A stretch of 64,000 nt of DNA. Origin: Flectobacillus roseus (GTDB lineage Bacteria; Bacteroidota; Bacteroidia; Cytophagales; Spirosomataceae). Both the position numbers and the translations under genes were made by a program. The notes below the pieces were generated by a model. The model searched no databases, was not told the origin of the DNA, and saw nothing but the letters and a program-made list of their open reading frames with translations. Within the stretch, counting starts at the first letter, position 1; each line of letters begins with the position of its first letter. This document shows positions 17,601 to 25,580 of the stretch, one piece after another. The stretch lies in the NCBI RefSeq assembly GCF_030056665.1, contig NZ_JASHIG010000017.1. One strand, written 5' to 3'.

Positions 17601-19034
17601 GCCTCTATTGATGGCGGGAAAACATGGAATACAACCTCTGTTGCGATCAGTCCAGTAAGTGGAGTTGTTCCTACAACTTCTGTATTGATTAGGTTGAATG
17701 CAAAAACTGCGGGAAATTATGCTGGTACTATTTCTCATACTAGTACAGGCGCAAGTACCAAGACATTGACGCTTACTGGGGTAACTCAGACAGAAGCGCT
17801 GGCATTTTCACAAAGGTTAGCGTTCTGGTCTATGAATATTTCTGATGCAGATAGCGCTGCTGTTCGTGCCAAAGGGGTAACCGTAAGCAAACCTGCCCTA
17901 AAAAGATTGTATCTCTCTAACGGCTCGGTGATTCCTGCTTACTCTACTTTGCATGGTCAGGCTTTTGCACCTTCTTCTGATGGTGGAGGATTGTGGACTA
18001 CCGCAGGTGGGGGTTGGGGAAATAACCTTTACCGAGGTTCTTATGAGCAAATTGTGATAAAATGTAATACAGACTACACCCTCAGGGTAGACTCTTTACA
18101 ATTGAAAACAGCCCTATACGCCGCAGCAACAGGTAAATTTGCTTTGGTATATTCAAAAACAGGATTCAAAAGTGATTCCTCCGAAGCAAGTGCTAGTTTG
18201 TCGGCAGGTATTCCGCTTGCTGCAGGGGCAAATGGTAAATTTACTTCGCCGATTGTTCCCAATGCAGAGCCAAGCTCGACCACCACACGCTATCAATTTG
18301 CGCTGAATGGTTCAACAGGTATAAACATGGTGGCCGGGGATTCACTTACGTTTCGACTTTATTACAGCACAGGTAGTTCAAGCACTGGACGTTATGCCAA
18401 AATCAAAGATTTAGAACTTTTAGGAGTGAGTAAAGCTATCCTAAAACCTGCCTTGGCATTGACTCAGGCATTCCAAGATTTTAATTATATGATTGGCATG
18501 ACCAACGAGCCGCAAAGCTATACAGTAACCGCCGAAAACATACAAGGAGAAATTCAATTAGTACCTTCTGCCTTTTTTGAATTATCCTTGGATAAAACTA
18601 CTTGGGTAAATGCTGCTTCTGTATTGAAAATTACCCCAACCAATGGAATGGTTTCAACCAAAGTATATGTTCGCTTTACTGCAAGTACAGCAGGTAGTTA
18701 CACAGGCACTATTACGCACAAAGCAACAGGAGTACAAGATATAACAGTAAATTTGAAAGGAGTTGTTACAAAACCTTTAGGTATCGACGAAATAGGAAAT
18801 CATGCCTTGTTGCTCAGCCCAAACCCAAGCATAAATGAAGTTCAGGTTTCGCATCCTGCCGAAAAAGCTGAATTGCGCCTCATTGATTTGCAAGGTAATA
18901 GCAAAATTTCTCAATCATTGACTGGACATACTACCACAACTACCCTAAGTTTGCAAGGCTTACCTTCTGGTGTGTATCTGGTCGAATGGAGCACTGGAGA
19001 GAAAAAAGCTACTAAAAAATTGGTTAAAGAGTAG
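14673..19034 (+). CDS. Bifunctional pectate lyase PL1 / pectin methylesterase CE8 with T9SS tail
   Basis: This 1453-residue secreted enzyme should remove methyl esters from pectin and cleave the resulting polygalacturonate. Order: signal peptide (to about 29), PL1 beta-helix (about 30-430; VDHCSMSW and HHSSRNPRFGG), an EF-like calcium segment (DADKDGMDDIWE, about 445-490), CE8 (about 505-810; Asp641 in GGQDT, Asp664 in VDFIFG, Arg726 in LGRPW), a fibronectin-III-like domain (about 832-920), two similar ~105-residue modules (about 933-1037 and 1260-1367; TAGNYAGTISHTSTGA versus TAGSYTGTITHKATGV) flanking a ~220-residue module, and a type IX secretion C-terminal domain (about 1375-1453, LSPNPS ... 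LPSGVYLVEWSTGEKKATKKLVK). Export across the outer membrane and surface attachment or release by T9SS are inferred. Confidence 0.93.
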   Translation: MKISSFFQVRKYIFSLAAFILCLFSETHAQQLAFPTAEGGGRFAKGGRGGSIYEVTNLNDSGIGSLRDAISQPNRTIIFKVSGEIKLKSRLVIRQNNITIAGQTAPGDGICITGYTLNISASDIIVRFLRCRFGDENASEDDAMNCWNGPYQNIIVDHCSMSWSIDETGTFYGIRNFTLQWCILSESLYNSKHDKGIHGYAGIWGGANATFHHNLLAHHSSRNPRFGGARKGYVPYDPADELVDYRNNVLYNWGNINSSYGGEGGKINMVNNYYKAGPATPGSLTTSSASNKRNRILNYTNFYVDGTDTTWGGKFYIDGNYVAGFPDVTADNWTKGVQKDSYANADALIKAARQEKPFDTAPVRTHTAEEAYLRVLDSAGAILPRRDPIDVRIIRETRTGTATYEGATYALVTSAGITHPSGIIDSPSNVGGLPKYGSNKSYTDADKDGMDDIWEVANGLNPKDATDGNNIASNGYTQLENFLNSITKDTGSGEIAGGTKTVDLMGYDAVVALDGTGSHSTVQAAIDAVPVNSTAPFRIFIKNGKYLEKVNIPSNKPFIYLIGESAAKTIISWNDYSGKVNPAGGTYGTSTSGTLTIKSDNCGLWNLTVENTTGDSPQALAVSLEGDKTVVKSCIFLGGQDTVLSNGDGKRQYFKDTYIDGVVDFIFGSATAIFDSCIVYAKDRVDKLAGSYITAANTPTSQTYGYVFRNTILPANNGVTSYVLGRPWQNDAGTADAAKKGNKVVFLNSIYGNKIVKSEGWSVWDTGTNTSLITYAEYKSKGFNGALADVSKRVSWSKQLTDTQALVYYDNSKVFGTWDPCTVANVCPTAKGELVMLNFKVTKGANLSTPTTFAWNTAWNMKDIQFSVYRSVDTKTNFVKLKDITSTTDTLWNYTTNDNAPEAGKTYYYVIKATKTGFKEFNTDTVSVTSLPTITLNGTLSDFLQGLGAPSASQVYTVTGENLPSALIITLPNNFEASIDGGKTWNTTSVAISPVSGVVPTTSVLIRLNAKTAGNYAGTISHTSTGASTKTLTLTGVTQTEALAFSQRLAFWSMNISDADSAAVRAKGVTVSKPALKRLYLSNGSVIPAYSTLHGQAFAPSSDGGGLWTTAGGGWGNNLYRGSYEQIVIKCNTDYTLRVDSLQLKTALYAAATGKFALVYSKTGFKSDSSEASASLSAGIPLAAGANGKFTSPIVPNAEPSSTTTRYQFALNGSTGINMVAGDSLTFRLYYSTGSSSTGRYAKIKDLELLGVSKAILKPALALTQAFQDFNYMIGMTNEPQSYTVTAENIQGEIQLVPSAFFELSLDKTTWVNAASVLKITPTNGMVSTKVYVRFTASTAGSYTGTITHKATGVQDITVNLKGVVTKPLGIDEIGNHALLLSPNPSINEVQVSHPAEKAELRLIDLQGNSKISQSLTGHTTTTTLSLQGLPSGVYLVEWSTGEKKATKKLVKE

Positions 19035-19142
19035 TTTTAAAGTTGTGAATGACATTCAACTTTTTAGTTTTCAGCTTTCAACTTTTGGTAATCGGCAAAA
19101 TTAGTAAGCGTGCAGAATTATATTTAAGTTTTGTGTTTTAGG

Positions 19143-19270
19143 GACAAGGCAACAGGCACAAGGCACAGCGTGTTAAAATGTTTTTAACGACCACGAACAA
19201 GCATTTTTCCCAAAGCCCACCGCCGAAAGCTTAAAGCACAATCTTAAACTTTATTTTGCGTACTAACTTA
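19143..19270 (+). repeat. Interspersed ~130-bp element, copy 2
   Basis: This copy shares a 21-base identical block (19211-19231, core AAAGCCCACCGCCGAAAGC) with the copy at 63041-63170, plus the 5' GGCAACAGGCAC motif and the 3' end TATTTTGCGTACTAACTTA. It lies between the PL1-CE8 and CE8 genes. No open frame or transposase is present. Confidence 0.75.
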
Positions 19271-19367
19271 AGTAAAAGGAAATATTAAATCAATAGTATC
19301 TCAAAGGTGAAAGACATGGTTAAATTTTTGATTATTAATATGTTATAATAAATGATGTACTGTTGAC

Positions 19368-19510
19368 CTGATTACTGGACAAATTTGAAGATACTAGTTC
19401 AAGACTTAGTCTTGGACTCATTTTTTTAACAGTTTTAAACTGTTTTTAAAATCATCATTGAAAAAGACCCAACACCTAAGAAACGCTTTCTCGATTTGTC
19501 CAGTGATCAG
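19368..19510 (+). repeat. 17-bp inverted repeat enclosing two hairpins, CE8 leader
   Basis: CTGATTACTGGACAAAT (19368-19384) and ATTTGTCCAGTGATCAG (19494-19510) are inverted copies with one difference that would still be a G-U pair in RNA. Between them lie CAAGAC-TTA-GTCTTG followed after a few bases by seven T residues, and AACAGT-TTTAA-ACTGTT followed by a T run, both terminator-like. The array ends 62 bases before the methylesterase start. It could be an attenuator-like leader, a pair of operators or a small mobile remnant. Confidence 0.55.
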
Positions 19511-19572
19511 ACTATTAACTAATAACGTCTTACCATTAACAAATAACTTCTTTTTGTTTAGAGGATATAAAC

Positions 19573-20523
19573 ATGAAAACAAAGATTTTAATAGGCATAT
19601 TACTAGTAATAACCTTTATTTCCAATGCACAAAAGTATGATTTTGTGGTGGCACAAGATGGTTCAGGACAATTTCGAACTGTTCAAGAAGCATTCAATGC
19701 TGTGCCTGATTTTCGGAAAAAACCTACGACTATTTTTATCAAAAAGGGGATTTATCAAGAAAAATTAGTCTTGGCTGAATCTAAGGCAATGGTCAAGATT
19801 ATTGGAGAGGACTTGAATGCAACGATAATCCAGTACGATGATTATGCCCAAAAGAAAAATATTTTTGGTGAAGAAAAGGGAACTACTGGTTCGTCAGGAT
19901 TTTATGTTTTCGGAAATGAGTTTTCGGCACAAAATATTACTTTTCAAAATACCTCTGGACCTGTAGGGCAAGCAGTAGCGGTTTGGGTAAAAGGTGATAA
20001 AGTACAGTTTAGAAATTGTAAATTCTTAGGTTTTCAAGATACCTTGTATACCTACGGCTACGAAAGTAGACAATACTATTATAACTGCTATATTGAAGGA
20101 ACAGTCGATTTTATCTTTGGTTCGTCTACGGCTTTGTTTGAAAAATGTATTATTTACGCCAAAAATGAGGGCTATTATACGGCCGCCTCTACTCCTCAAA
20201 ATAAAGAATTTGGTTATGTTTTCAAAAATTGCACATTCACAGGTAGCGCCAATGCCCATACTTTTTATTTGGGTAGACCTTGGCGACCGTATGCAAAAGT
20301 AGTAATCATGGAGTCGGTGCTCGATAAACAAGTAAAACCAGAAGGCTGGAATAACTGGGATAAAGTTAGCAATGAAACAACATCCTATTATGCCGAATAC
20401 AAAAATACTGGTGTAGGTGCAGATACCTCAAAGAGAGTCAAATGGTCGCATCAACTCACGGAGGAGGAGGCAAAAAGATATACTAAAGAAAGCATTCTAG
20501 GAGATTGGAAGGTAGATGAATAG
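19573..20523 (+). CDS. Pectin methylesterase, carbohydrate esterase family 8
   Basis: CE8 enzymes hydrolyse methyl esters of homogalacturonan, giving methanol and pectate for the lyases. The 316-residue protein has a signal peptide (MKTKILIGILLVITFISNAQ), the N-terminal VVAQDGSGQFRTVQEAFNAVP strand and all catalytic motifs: Asp156 in GFQDT, Asp179 in VDFIFGS and Arg235 in LGRPW. Its length is that of a single catalytic domain with no T9SS tail, so it is probably periplasmic. A purine-rich AGAGGA lies about 10 bases before the ATG, unusual for this genome. It closes the pectin locus. Confidence 0.95.
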   Translation: MKTKILIGILLVITFISNAQKYDFVVAQDGSGQFRTVQEAFNAVPDFRKKPTTIFIKKGIYQEKLVLAESKAMVKIIGEDLNATIIQYDDYAQKKNIFGEEKGTTGSSGFYVFGNEFSAQNITFQNTSGPVGQAVAVWVKGDKVQFRNCKFLGFQDTLYTYGYESRQYYYNCYIEGTVDFIFGSSTALFEKCIIYAKNEGYYTAASTPQNKEFGYVFKNCTFTGSANAHTFYLGRPWRPYAKVVIMESVLDKQVKPEGWNNWDKVSNETTSYYAEYKNTGVGADTSKRVKWSHQLTEEEAKRYTKESILGDWKVDE

Positions 20524-20568
20524 ATAGAGCCCCCCCCGAAAGCCCATACCTGAGCCTACGGCGTTGGA

Positions 20569-20625
20569 CATTAGCAGTATGTATTAGGCAAGCACAACCT
20601 TTTGCCTAATGCATACTGACTAATG
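20569..20625. repeat. Long inverted repeat between convergent genes
   Basis: CAGTATGTATTAGGCAA (20575-20591) pairs with TTGCCTAATGCATACTG (20602-20618) over 17 positions (one is a G-U pair), and the flanking ATTAG/CTAAT bases extend the stem with a one-base bulge. It lies between the stops of the methylesterase and the DUF885 gene and probably ends or stabilises both transcripts, though T tracts are absent. The preceding bases (20528-20560) contain CCGAAAGCCCATACCTGA, a fragment of the interspersed element. Confidence 0.55.
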
Positions 20626-20643
20626 CACTTAAGTTTAGTATAA

Positions 20644-22359
20644 CTAGTGCAACATGACTTTTCTTAAAAGTTGTATAGGAAGCATCCCATTATCAGTAGC
20701 TTGGTCATGAAACTTGCGAAGTGAAAAGTATTTTCCTTGACGTTTTTTGACATCTTCTCTCAAAGCAAGTAATTGAAGTTTCCCCAAAGAATAAGATAAA
20801 TAACCTGGGTCAAAGGTTCCTCTCAATGCTTCTTCGTAAGCAGGTTTTTCTTCGTAATAACAATTGGCCATAAAGAAATTTGTACCTTCTTTCACCGACC
20901 ATCCAGCCGTATGCTCTTTGATAGAAACAACCAAGCGGCACAGGCGTAGCAACGATTCGGAGAGTTGTGCCATTTTGTATTTGGCCATCACTTTGGGGTC
21001 ATCAGATTTTCCATAGCCTTCTTCTAGCATCATCTGTTCGGCATAATGCGCCCATCCTTCCACAAAGGCATAACTCCCAAACAACTTTCTGGCGCGACTT
21101 GTTGAGGAGGCATTTAAGTGTAAAAATTGCACATAATGCCCCGGATATGCCTCATGGATAGATATCACTTCGGTTGAGTATTTGTTAAATAAAGTCAACC
21201 ATTCCTCTTTTTGAGCAGGAGTCCATTTGTCTGAAGGAGGGGTTACATAATAATAAGCCTCTGAGGCACCCGCTTTTTCAAAGGGGCCGGGTGTGTCCAT
21301 TGCGGCCGTTGCACCTACCATAAATGCAGGAGTTTTTACAACCTTTGCTCGTACCTCTGATGGAATAGTAATAATAGAATGGTCAATCAAAAACTGCCTA
21401 ATTTCTTCACATTTACTTTTGGTAAAGGAAACCAAGGAATCTGCTTTAGGATGTTCTTGTTGTATCATCCTGAAAACAGCCCTAGGTGATTTTGTAGAGT
21501 CTATCACTTTGGCTGCTGCGGCAAACTCCGCTTGTTCCTCCTTCAGTTTTCGTAGGCCAACTTTTAAGATATCTTCAGGGGTAGTGTCAATTAACTCATT
21601 GTATTGAAGCATTTTGATATAGTTCTTTCGGCCAATAGCATAATGACCACGCGCACGAGGAAGAACATATCGATGTAAATAATCTGCATAATTTCGCAAA
21701 GCCTTGGTAGCAATTTGAGTGGTATAGGCTAGTGAGTCTTTAATGCTTTTTTGATAGACTTTCTCAAAGGCCTTTGGAATGTCGTTTTCAACATAATCTG
21801 CTGTACTTCTAAACGCATCTATCGAGAGTTGAACCTCCTCTTTATTATTGATGGAGGTCATATTTTTTTTGGCAGTTTCCAAAAAAGAAGGCAATGCTTT
21901 TTCAAAACGAATCAGCGCTTTGGCTCGTTGATCCAAACTTGCATAATTTCTTTTTACGTAAGGCGTAAAATCCACAACATTCAAGTAAGTAAGAGGACGC
22001 TCGGCAATGCGAAGTGTATTGTATTTGTGAAGAGAGCTTTTTACTTGATTCAACAAAAGATAGTAGTCTATCAAATTATTTTGAGAAAGCTTAGTCGTGT
22101 CAAGGCTTTCGAATTTGGCTAAAAACTCATTTAAGTGAGTGGCTTCTTTGTCGATACCCTCTTTGCTAAAATCAGGCAACTTCCCATCAAATTGATGGTA
22201 TCCTTGAGCAACAGCCACTGTTGGGTGCCCCGTCAAGTAATTTTCTATAAATTCACTAGATACTTTTTCAAATTTTTGATCTTCTGACTCAAATAATCCG
22301 CAACTAGTAAGCAATAAAATCACAAGAGCAAGATGCGTTAGCTTGCTAAAATGCTTCAT
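20644..22359 (-). CDS. DUF885-family lipoprotein, putative metallopeptidase
   Basis: The 571-residue protein belongs to the DUF885 family, distantly gluzincin-like. The diagnostic HEAYPGHY motif is in the middle of the protein and is followed by FVEGWAHYAEQMMLEEG, whose glutamate is the probable third metal ligand. The start at 22359 (MKHFSKLTHLALVILLLTSC) gives a lipobox with cysteine at residue 20; the open frame continues 30 codons upstream through low-similarity sequence. Peptide hydrolysis in the cell envelope is inferred from the family; the substrate is unknown. It is monocistronic and convergent with the pectin locus. Confidence 0.85.
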   Translation of the reverse strand: MKHFSKLTHLALVILLLTSCGLFESEDQKFEKVSSEFIENYLTGHPTVAVAQGYHQFDGKLPDFSKEGIDKEATHLNEFLAKFESLDTTKLSQNNLIDYYLLLNQVKSSLHKYNTLRIAERPLTYLNVVDFTPYVKRNYASLDQRAKALIRFEKALPSFLETAKKNMTSINNKEEVQLSIDAFRSTADYVENDIPKAFEKVYQKSIKDSLAYTTQIATKALRNYADYLHRYVLPRARGHYAIGRKNYIKMLQYNELIDTTPEDILKVGLRKLKEEQAEFAAAAKVIDSTKSPRAVFRMIQQEHPKADSLVSFTKSKCEEIRQFLIDHSIITIPSEVRAKVVKTPAFMVGATAAMDTPGPFEKAGASEAYYYVTPPSDKWTPAQKEEWLTLFNKYSTEVISIHEAYPGHYVQFLHLNASSTSRARKLFGSYAFVEGWAHYAEQMMLEEGYGKSDDPKVMAKYKMAQLSESLLRLCRLVVSIKEHTAGWSVKEGTNFFMANCYYEEKPAYEEALRGTFDPGYLSYSLGKLQLLALREDVKKRQGKYFSLRKFHDQATDNGMLPIQLLRKVMLH

Positions 22360-22469
22360 AATACCCGATGAGTTTAATGACAATTTGTGCAAAATACAGA
22401 TTTTTGACGCATGATTACGAAAAAAAAACGAAAATTCGTGAAAGAACATCTTTATTAGGCTGTTCTAGG

Positions 22470-22500
22470 TTTGAAGACCCAGTAATTCTGACTAATTTTG
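22470..22500 (+). promoter_or_regulatory. Promoter of lysS
   Basis: TTTG (22470-22473), a 19-base spacer and TAATTTTG (22493-22500) match the Bacteroidota TTG/TAnnTTTG consensus exactly. The predicted leader before the ATG at 22586 is about 80 bases. Confidence 0.65.
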
Positions 22501-22585
22501 CACTCTTTACGAAATCGTAGTAGATTACTATTCATGCAACTATTGCCCCGAAACTAATCTTGGGCAAAATTATCAATCAAGTACA

Positions 22586-24298
22586 ATGCTATCAGAACAA
22601 GAAATCCTCCGTCGCCAGAAGCGCGAAGAGTTGATGAGATTGGGAATCGACCCATATCCTGCCGAGATGTTTGAAGTGAACGTAACGGCCGCTGATATTC
22701 ACAAGAATTACGAGAATAATAAACTAGATTATAAACAGGTCTCAATCGCTGGTCGTCTGATGAGCTTTAGAATTATGGGTAGTGCCTCTTTTGCTGAATT
22801 GCAAGATAGTACTGGCCGTGTTCAGTTGTACTTTAGACGTGATGATTTGTGCCCTACCGAAGATAAAACGCTTTATAATACGGTATTTAAGAAATTATTG
22901 GATATTGGTGACATCGTAGGTGTAAATGGATATGTATTTACTACACAAACGGGTGAAATCTCTATTCACGTTACAGAGTTTAAAATCTTAAATAAATCTC
23001 TTCGTCCTCTACCAATCGTAAAACGCGATGATGATGGAAACGTTTATGATGGATTAACAGACCCTGAAATTCGTTACCGTCAGCGCTATGTAGATTTGAT
23101 TGTGAATCCACATATCAAGGATATCTTCTTGAAGCGCTCTCGTATTGTAACAACCATGCGTTCGTTGTTTGATTCAAAAGGATGGTTGGAAGTTGAAACG
23201 CCAATCTTACAACCTATCCATGGTGGAGCGTCGGCACGTCCTTTCAAAACTCACCACAATACATTAGATATGCCTCTGTATATGCGTATTGCTAATGAAT
23301 TGTATCTAAAACGCCTTATTGTAGGTGGTTTTGATGGTGTTTATGAGTTTGGAAAAATGTTCCGTAACGAAGGTATGGACCGTACTCACAATCCAGAATT
23401 TACTTCTTTGGAGTTTTATGTAGCTTACAAAGACTATAATTGGATGATGAACATTACGGAAGAAATTTTCGAAAAAGTAGCCATCGCTACCAACGGAGAT
23501 TCTAAAGTACAAGTAGGAGAGAACCTAATCGAGTTTGCTGGTCCGTTCGAGCGTTTGACAATTGCGGGTGCTATTGAGAAATACACAGGTGTAAATGTGG
23601 AAGGCATGGACGAAGCTACTTTGCGTCAACACTGTCAAGAGTGGGGAATCGAAGTGGATGCAACCATGGGTACAGGTAAATTGATTGATGAAGTGTTTGG
23701 AGAAAAAGTAGAAGCTAACTTGATTCAGCCAACTTTTATCATCGACTATCCAGTAGAAATGTCTCCATTGACTAAGAAGCACCGTAGCAAGCCAGGTCTA
23801 GTAGAACGTTTTGAGTTGTTTGTAAACGGTAAAGAAGTTGCCAATGCTTATTCTGAATTAAATGATCCTATTGACCAACGTGAGCGTTTTGAAGAACAGT
23901 TGCGTTTGGCTGAGCGTGGTGACGAAGAAGCAATGGTTATGGATGAAGATTTCTTGCGTTCTTTGGAATATGGTATGCCTCCAACCGCTGGTATTGGTAT
24001 TGGTATCGACCGTTTGACGATGTTGATGACTAATCAAACTACCATCCAAGAAGTATTATTCTTCCCTCAAATGCGTCCAGAGAAGAAAGCTGAAGTTTCT
24101 ACAAATGAAGAATACGAAGCTATTGGTGTTCCTACGGATTGGATTCCTGTATTGCAGAAAATGGGCTTTATGACAGTCGCAGGTTTGAAAGAAGCTAACC
24201 CAAACAAAGTATTCAATGATTTGGGAGGTATGCGCAAAAAGATGAAATTGACGATTGCTATTCCAGCCAAAGACGAAGTCTTGAAGTGGTTTGAGTAA
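22586..24298 (+). CDS. lysS: Lysyl-tRNA synthetase, class II
   Basis: The enzyme charges tRNA-Lys with lysine in the cytoplasm. The 570-residue protein has the N-terminal OB-fold anticodon-binding domain (VSIAGRLMSFRIMGSASFAELQDSTG, about 50-150), class II motif 2 (FRNEGMDRTHNPEFTSLEFY) and motif 3 (GIGIGIDRLTMLMT). About 70 residues follow the usual C-terminus of the family (from about 500 to 570), a basic extension (LKEANPNKVFNDLGGMRKKMKL) seen in Bacteroidota LysRS. It has its own consensus promoter, and strong hairpins follow the stop. Confidence 0.97.
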   Translation: MLSEQEILRRQKREELMRLGIDPYPAEMFEVNVTAADIHKNYENNKLDYKQVSIAGRLMSFRIMGSASFAELQDSTGRVQLYFRRDDLCPTEDKTLYNTVFKKLLDIGDIVGVNGYVFTTQTGEISIHVTEFKILNKSLRPLPIVKRDDDGNVYDGLTDPEIRYRQRYVDLIVNPHIKDIFLKRSRIVTTMRSLFDSKGWLEVETPILQPIHGGASARPFKTHHNTLDMPLYMRIANELYLKRLIVGGFDGVYEFGKMFRNEGMDRTHNPEFTSLEFYVAYKDYNWMMNITEEIFEKVAIATNGDSKVQVGENLIEFAGPFERLTIAGAIEKYTGVNVEGMDEATLRQHCQEWGIEVDATMGTGKLIDEVFGEKVEANLIQPTFIIDYPVEMSPLTKKHRSKPGLVERFELFVNGKEVANAYSELNDPIDQRERFEEQLRLAERGDEEAMVMDEDFLRSLEYGMPPTAGIGIGIDRLTMLMTNQTTIQEVLFFPQMRPEKKAEVSTNEEYEAIGVPTDWIPVLQKMGFMTVAGLKEANPNKVFNDLGGMRKKMKLTIAIPAKDEVLKWFE

Positions 24299-24305
24299 AT
24301 TAGCT

Positions 24306-24392
24306 ACGCTTGACAAAGCCAAAACTTTGTCAAGCGTTATATAAGCAACAAAAAAAGCTGAATTTTGATTTGACTCAAAATTCAGCTTTTTT
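24306..24392. terminator. Two tandem hairpins, bidirectional terminator
   Basis: The first hairpin ACGCTTGACAAAG / CTTTGTCAAGCGT (24306-24318 / 24325-24337) has a 13-bp perfect stem. The second (24351-24368 / 24375-24392) has an 18-bp perfect stem with A6 and T6 at its ends, so it can terminate lysS on the plus strand and the cold-shock gene on the minus strand. Confidence 0.9.
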
Positions 24393-24446
24393 AATTTGTA
24401 ACGATAAATGGTTAAAGATTTATCATTACCGACAACTCAGTACTTA

Positions 24447-24644
24447 TTATGATAATTTTCTAACATTCACCGCGTTCAATCCTTTTTTACCATCTGTAGT
24501 TTCGAAAGAAACAGAGTCGTTTTCACGAATTACTGCACCACCAAGGCCAGTTACGTGTACGAAGATTTCTTGGTTTGTTTCATCGTCTACGATAAAACCA
24601 AATCCTTTAGATTCGTTGAAAAATTTTACTTTACCAGTTTGCAT
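24447..24644 (-). CDS. Cold-shock protein (CspA family), paralogue 1
   Basis: This 65-residue single cold-shock domain binds single-stranded RNA and DNA and melts RNA structure. It contains RNP1 (KGFGFIV, residues 14-20) and RNP2 (IFVHVTGL, 28-35). It differs from the neighbouring paralogue at only about a dozen positions, indicating tandem duplication. A 200-base gap upstream holds the terminator of the other copy and an A-rich leader. Confidence 0.95.
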   Translation of the reverse strand: MQTGKVKFFNESKGFGFIVDDETNQEIFVHVTGLGGAVIRENDSVSFETTDGKKGLNAVNVRKLS

Positions 24645-24717
24645 AAAAAAATAAATAAAAATATAAAAAATAAAAAAGTGCTAATGCTGACTTTTGCTTA
24701 AAACAAAGCCTTCACAT

Positions 24718-24747
24718 GAAAAATCCCAGCTAATGGAGTCTGGGATT
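24718..24747 (-). terminator. Terminator of the second cold-shock gene
   Basis: AATCCCAG and CTGGGATT (24722-24729 / 24740-24747) form an 8-bp stem with a 10-base loop; on the minus strand it is followed by TTTT, ending the transcript of the gene at 24845-25042 before its paralogue. Confidence 0.75.
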
Positions 24748-24844
24748 ATATAAGACCATATATAGCTTGAATGTTTATGCCTTGATTATTGCGGTTGTTT
24801 TGTCTGAAAACTAACGACAAATGACCAACGACAAGAGACGCAAA

Positions 24845-25042
24845 CTATCTAATTTTCTTCACATTAACGGCATTTAAGCCTTGCTTTCCTTCTATAGTCT
24901 CAAATGAAACCTTGTCATCTTGACGGATTTGTGTACCACCTAACCCAGTTACGTGAACAAAAATTTCCTGTGCAGTTTCATCATCTACGATAAAACCAAA
25001 TCCTTTACTTTCGTTAAAGAATTTTACTGTACCTGTTTGCAT
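24845..25042 (-). CDS. Cold-shock protein (CspA family), paralogue 2
   Basis: This 65-residue cold-shock domain has the same RNP1 (KGFGFIV) and RNP2 (IFVHVTGL) motifs as the adjacent copy. A consensus promoter at 25242-25271 predicts a leader of roughly 190 bases, which is the arrangement known for thermoresponsive cspA mRNAs, where the long leader changes fold on cooling. Its own terminator separates it from the next copy, so the two genes are separate units. Confidence 0.95.
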   Translation of the reverse strand: MQTGTVKFFNESKGFGFIVDDETAQEIFVHVTGLGGTQIRQDDKVSFETIEGKQGLNAVNVKKIR

Positions 25043-25241
25043 GATTAAAAAAAATAAAAATTGATAATAAAAAACTCGAGCAAGCGCTTAAAGGCTCGCA
25101 CCAAATAGTTCTAAAAAAACTAACAGTAAGTTTTTAAGTTCTTGATAATCACAGAGGGACAATACTAGAAGGAATTGTAAACTCTTGAAAACTGGTAACT
25201 TTTGGACTTCGGAGGTCGTATAATTAAGAACTATTATTTCT

Positions 25242-25271
25242 CAAATGTAGGTATAATTTTATACAATCCAA
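25242..25271 (-). promoter_or_regulatory. Promoter of cold-shock gene 2, long leader
   Basis: On the minus strand TTG (25271-25269), a 19-base spacer and TACATTTG (25249-25242) fit the Bacteroidota consensus. Transcription would begin near 25235, leaving about 190 leader bases before the start at 25042. The rest of the 538-bp gap (25272-25580) shows only an orphan plus-strand TATATTTG at 25497-25504, a possible -7 box for the next gene. Confidence 0.6.
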
Positions 25272-25580
25272 CTTTTAGGATTCTTTTTTTTTGAAAATGA
25301 GTAAAAATACCTGACATTTAGATTAGAAAAGTTACATTTTCTATGGTAATGTTAAAATATTGAGCACTAAAAATAACCTTAATTTAAAGGCGATTCTCAA
25401 AGATAAAGACCATAGGGTTATCTAAGTGTCTCATTTACAAATTGTTTGTGTTTATAAGTTTTGTGCAAAAAGCATACTAAGCTTAGGAGATTTTCGTATA
25501 TTTGTTTACTAATAGATTGGCAGTCTACTGTCGATAAAACCTTTTCAAACTATTGATTAAATAATCCCTAATTTACTACC

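Noticed and set aside
24310..24654. 114-codon plus-strand frame over the first cold-shock gene
   Set aside because: It starts within terminator hairpins and is antisense to a certain cold-shock gene.
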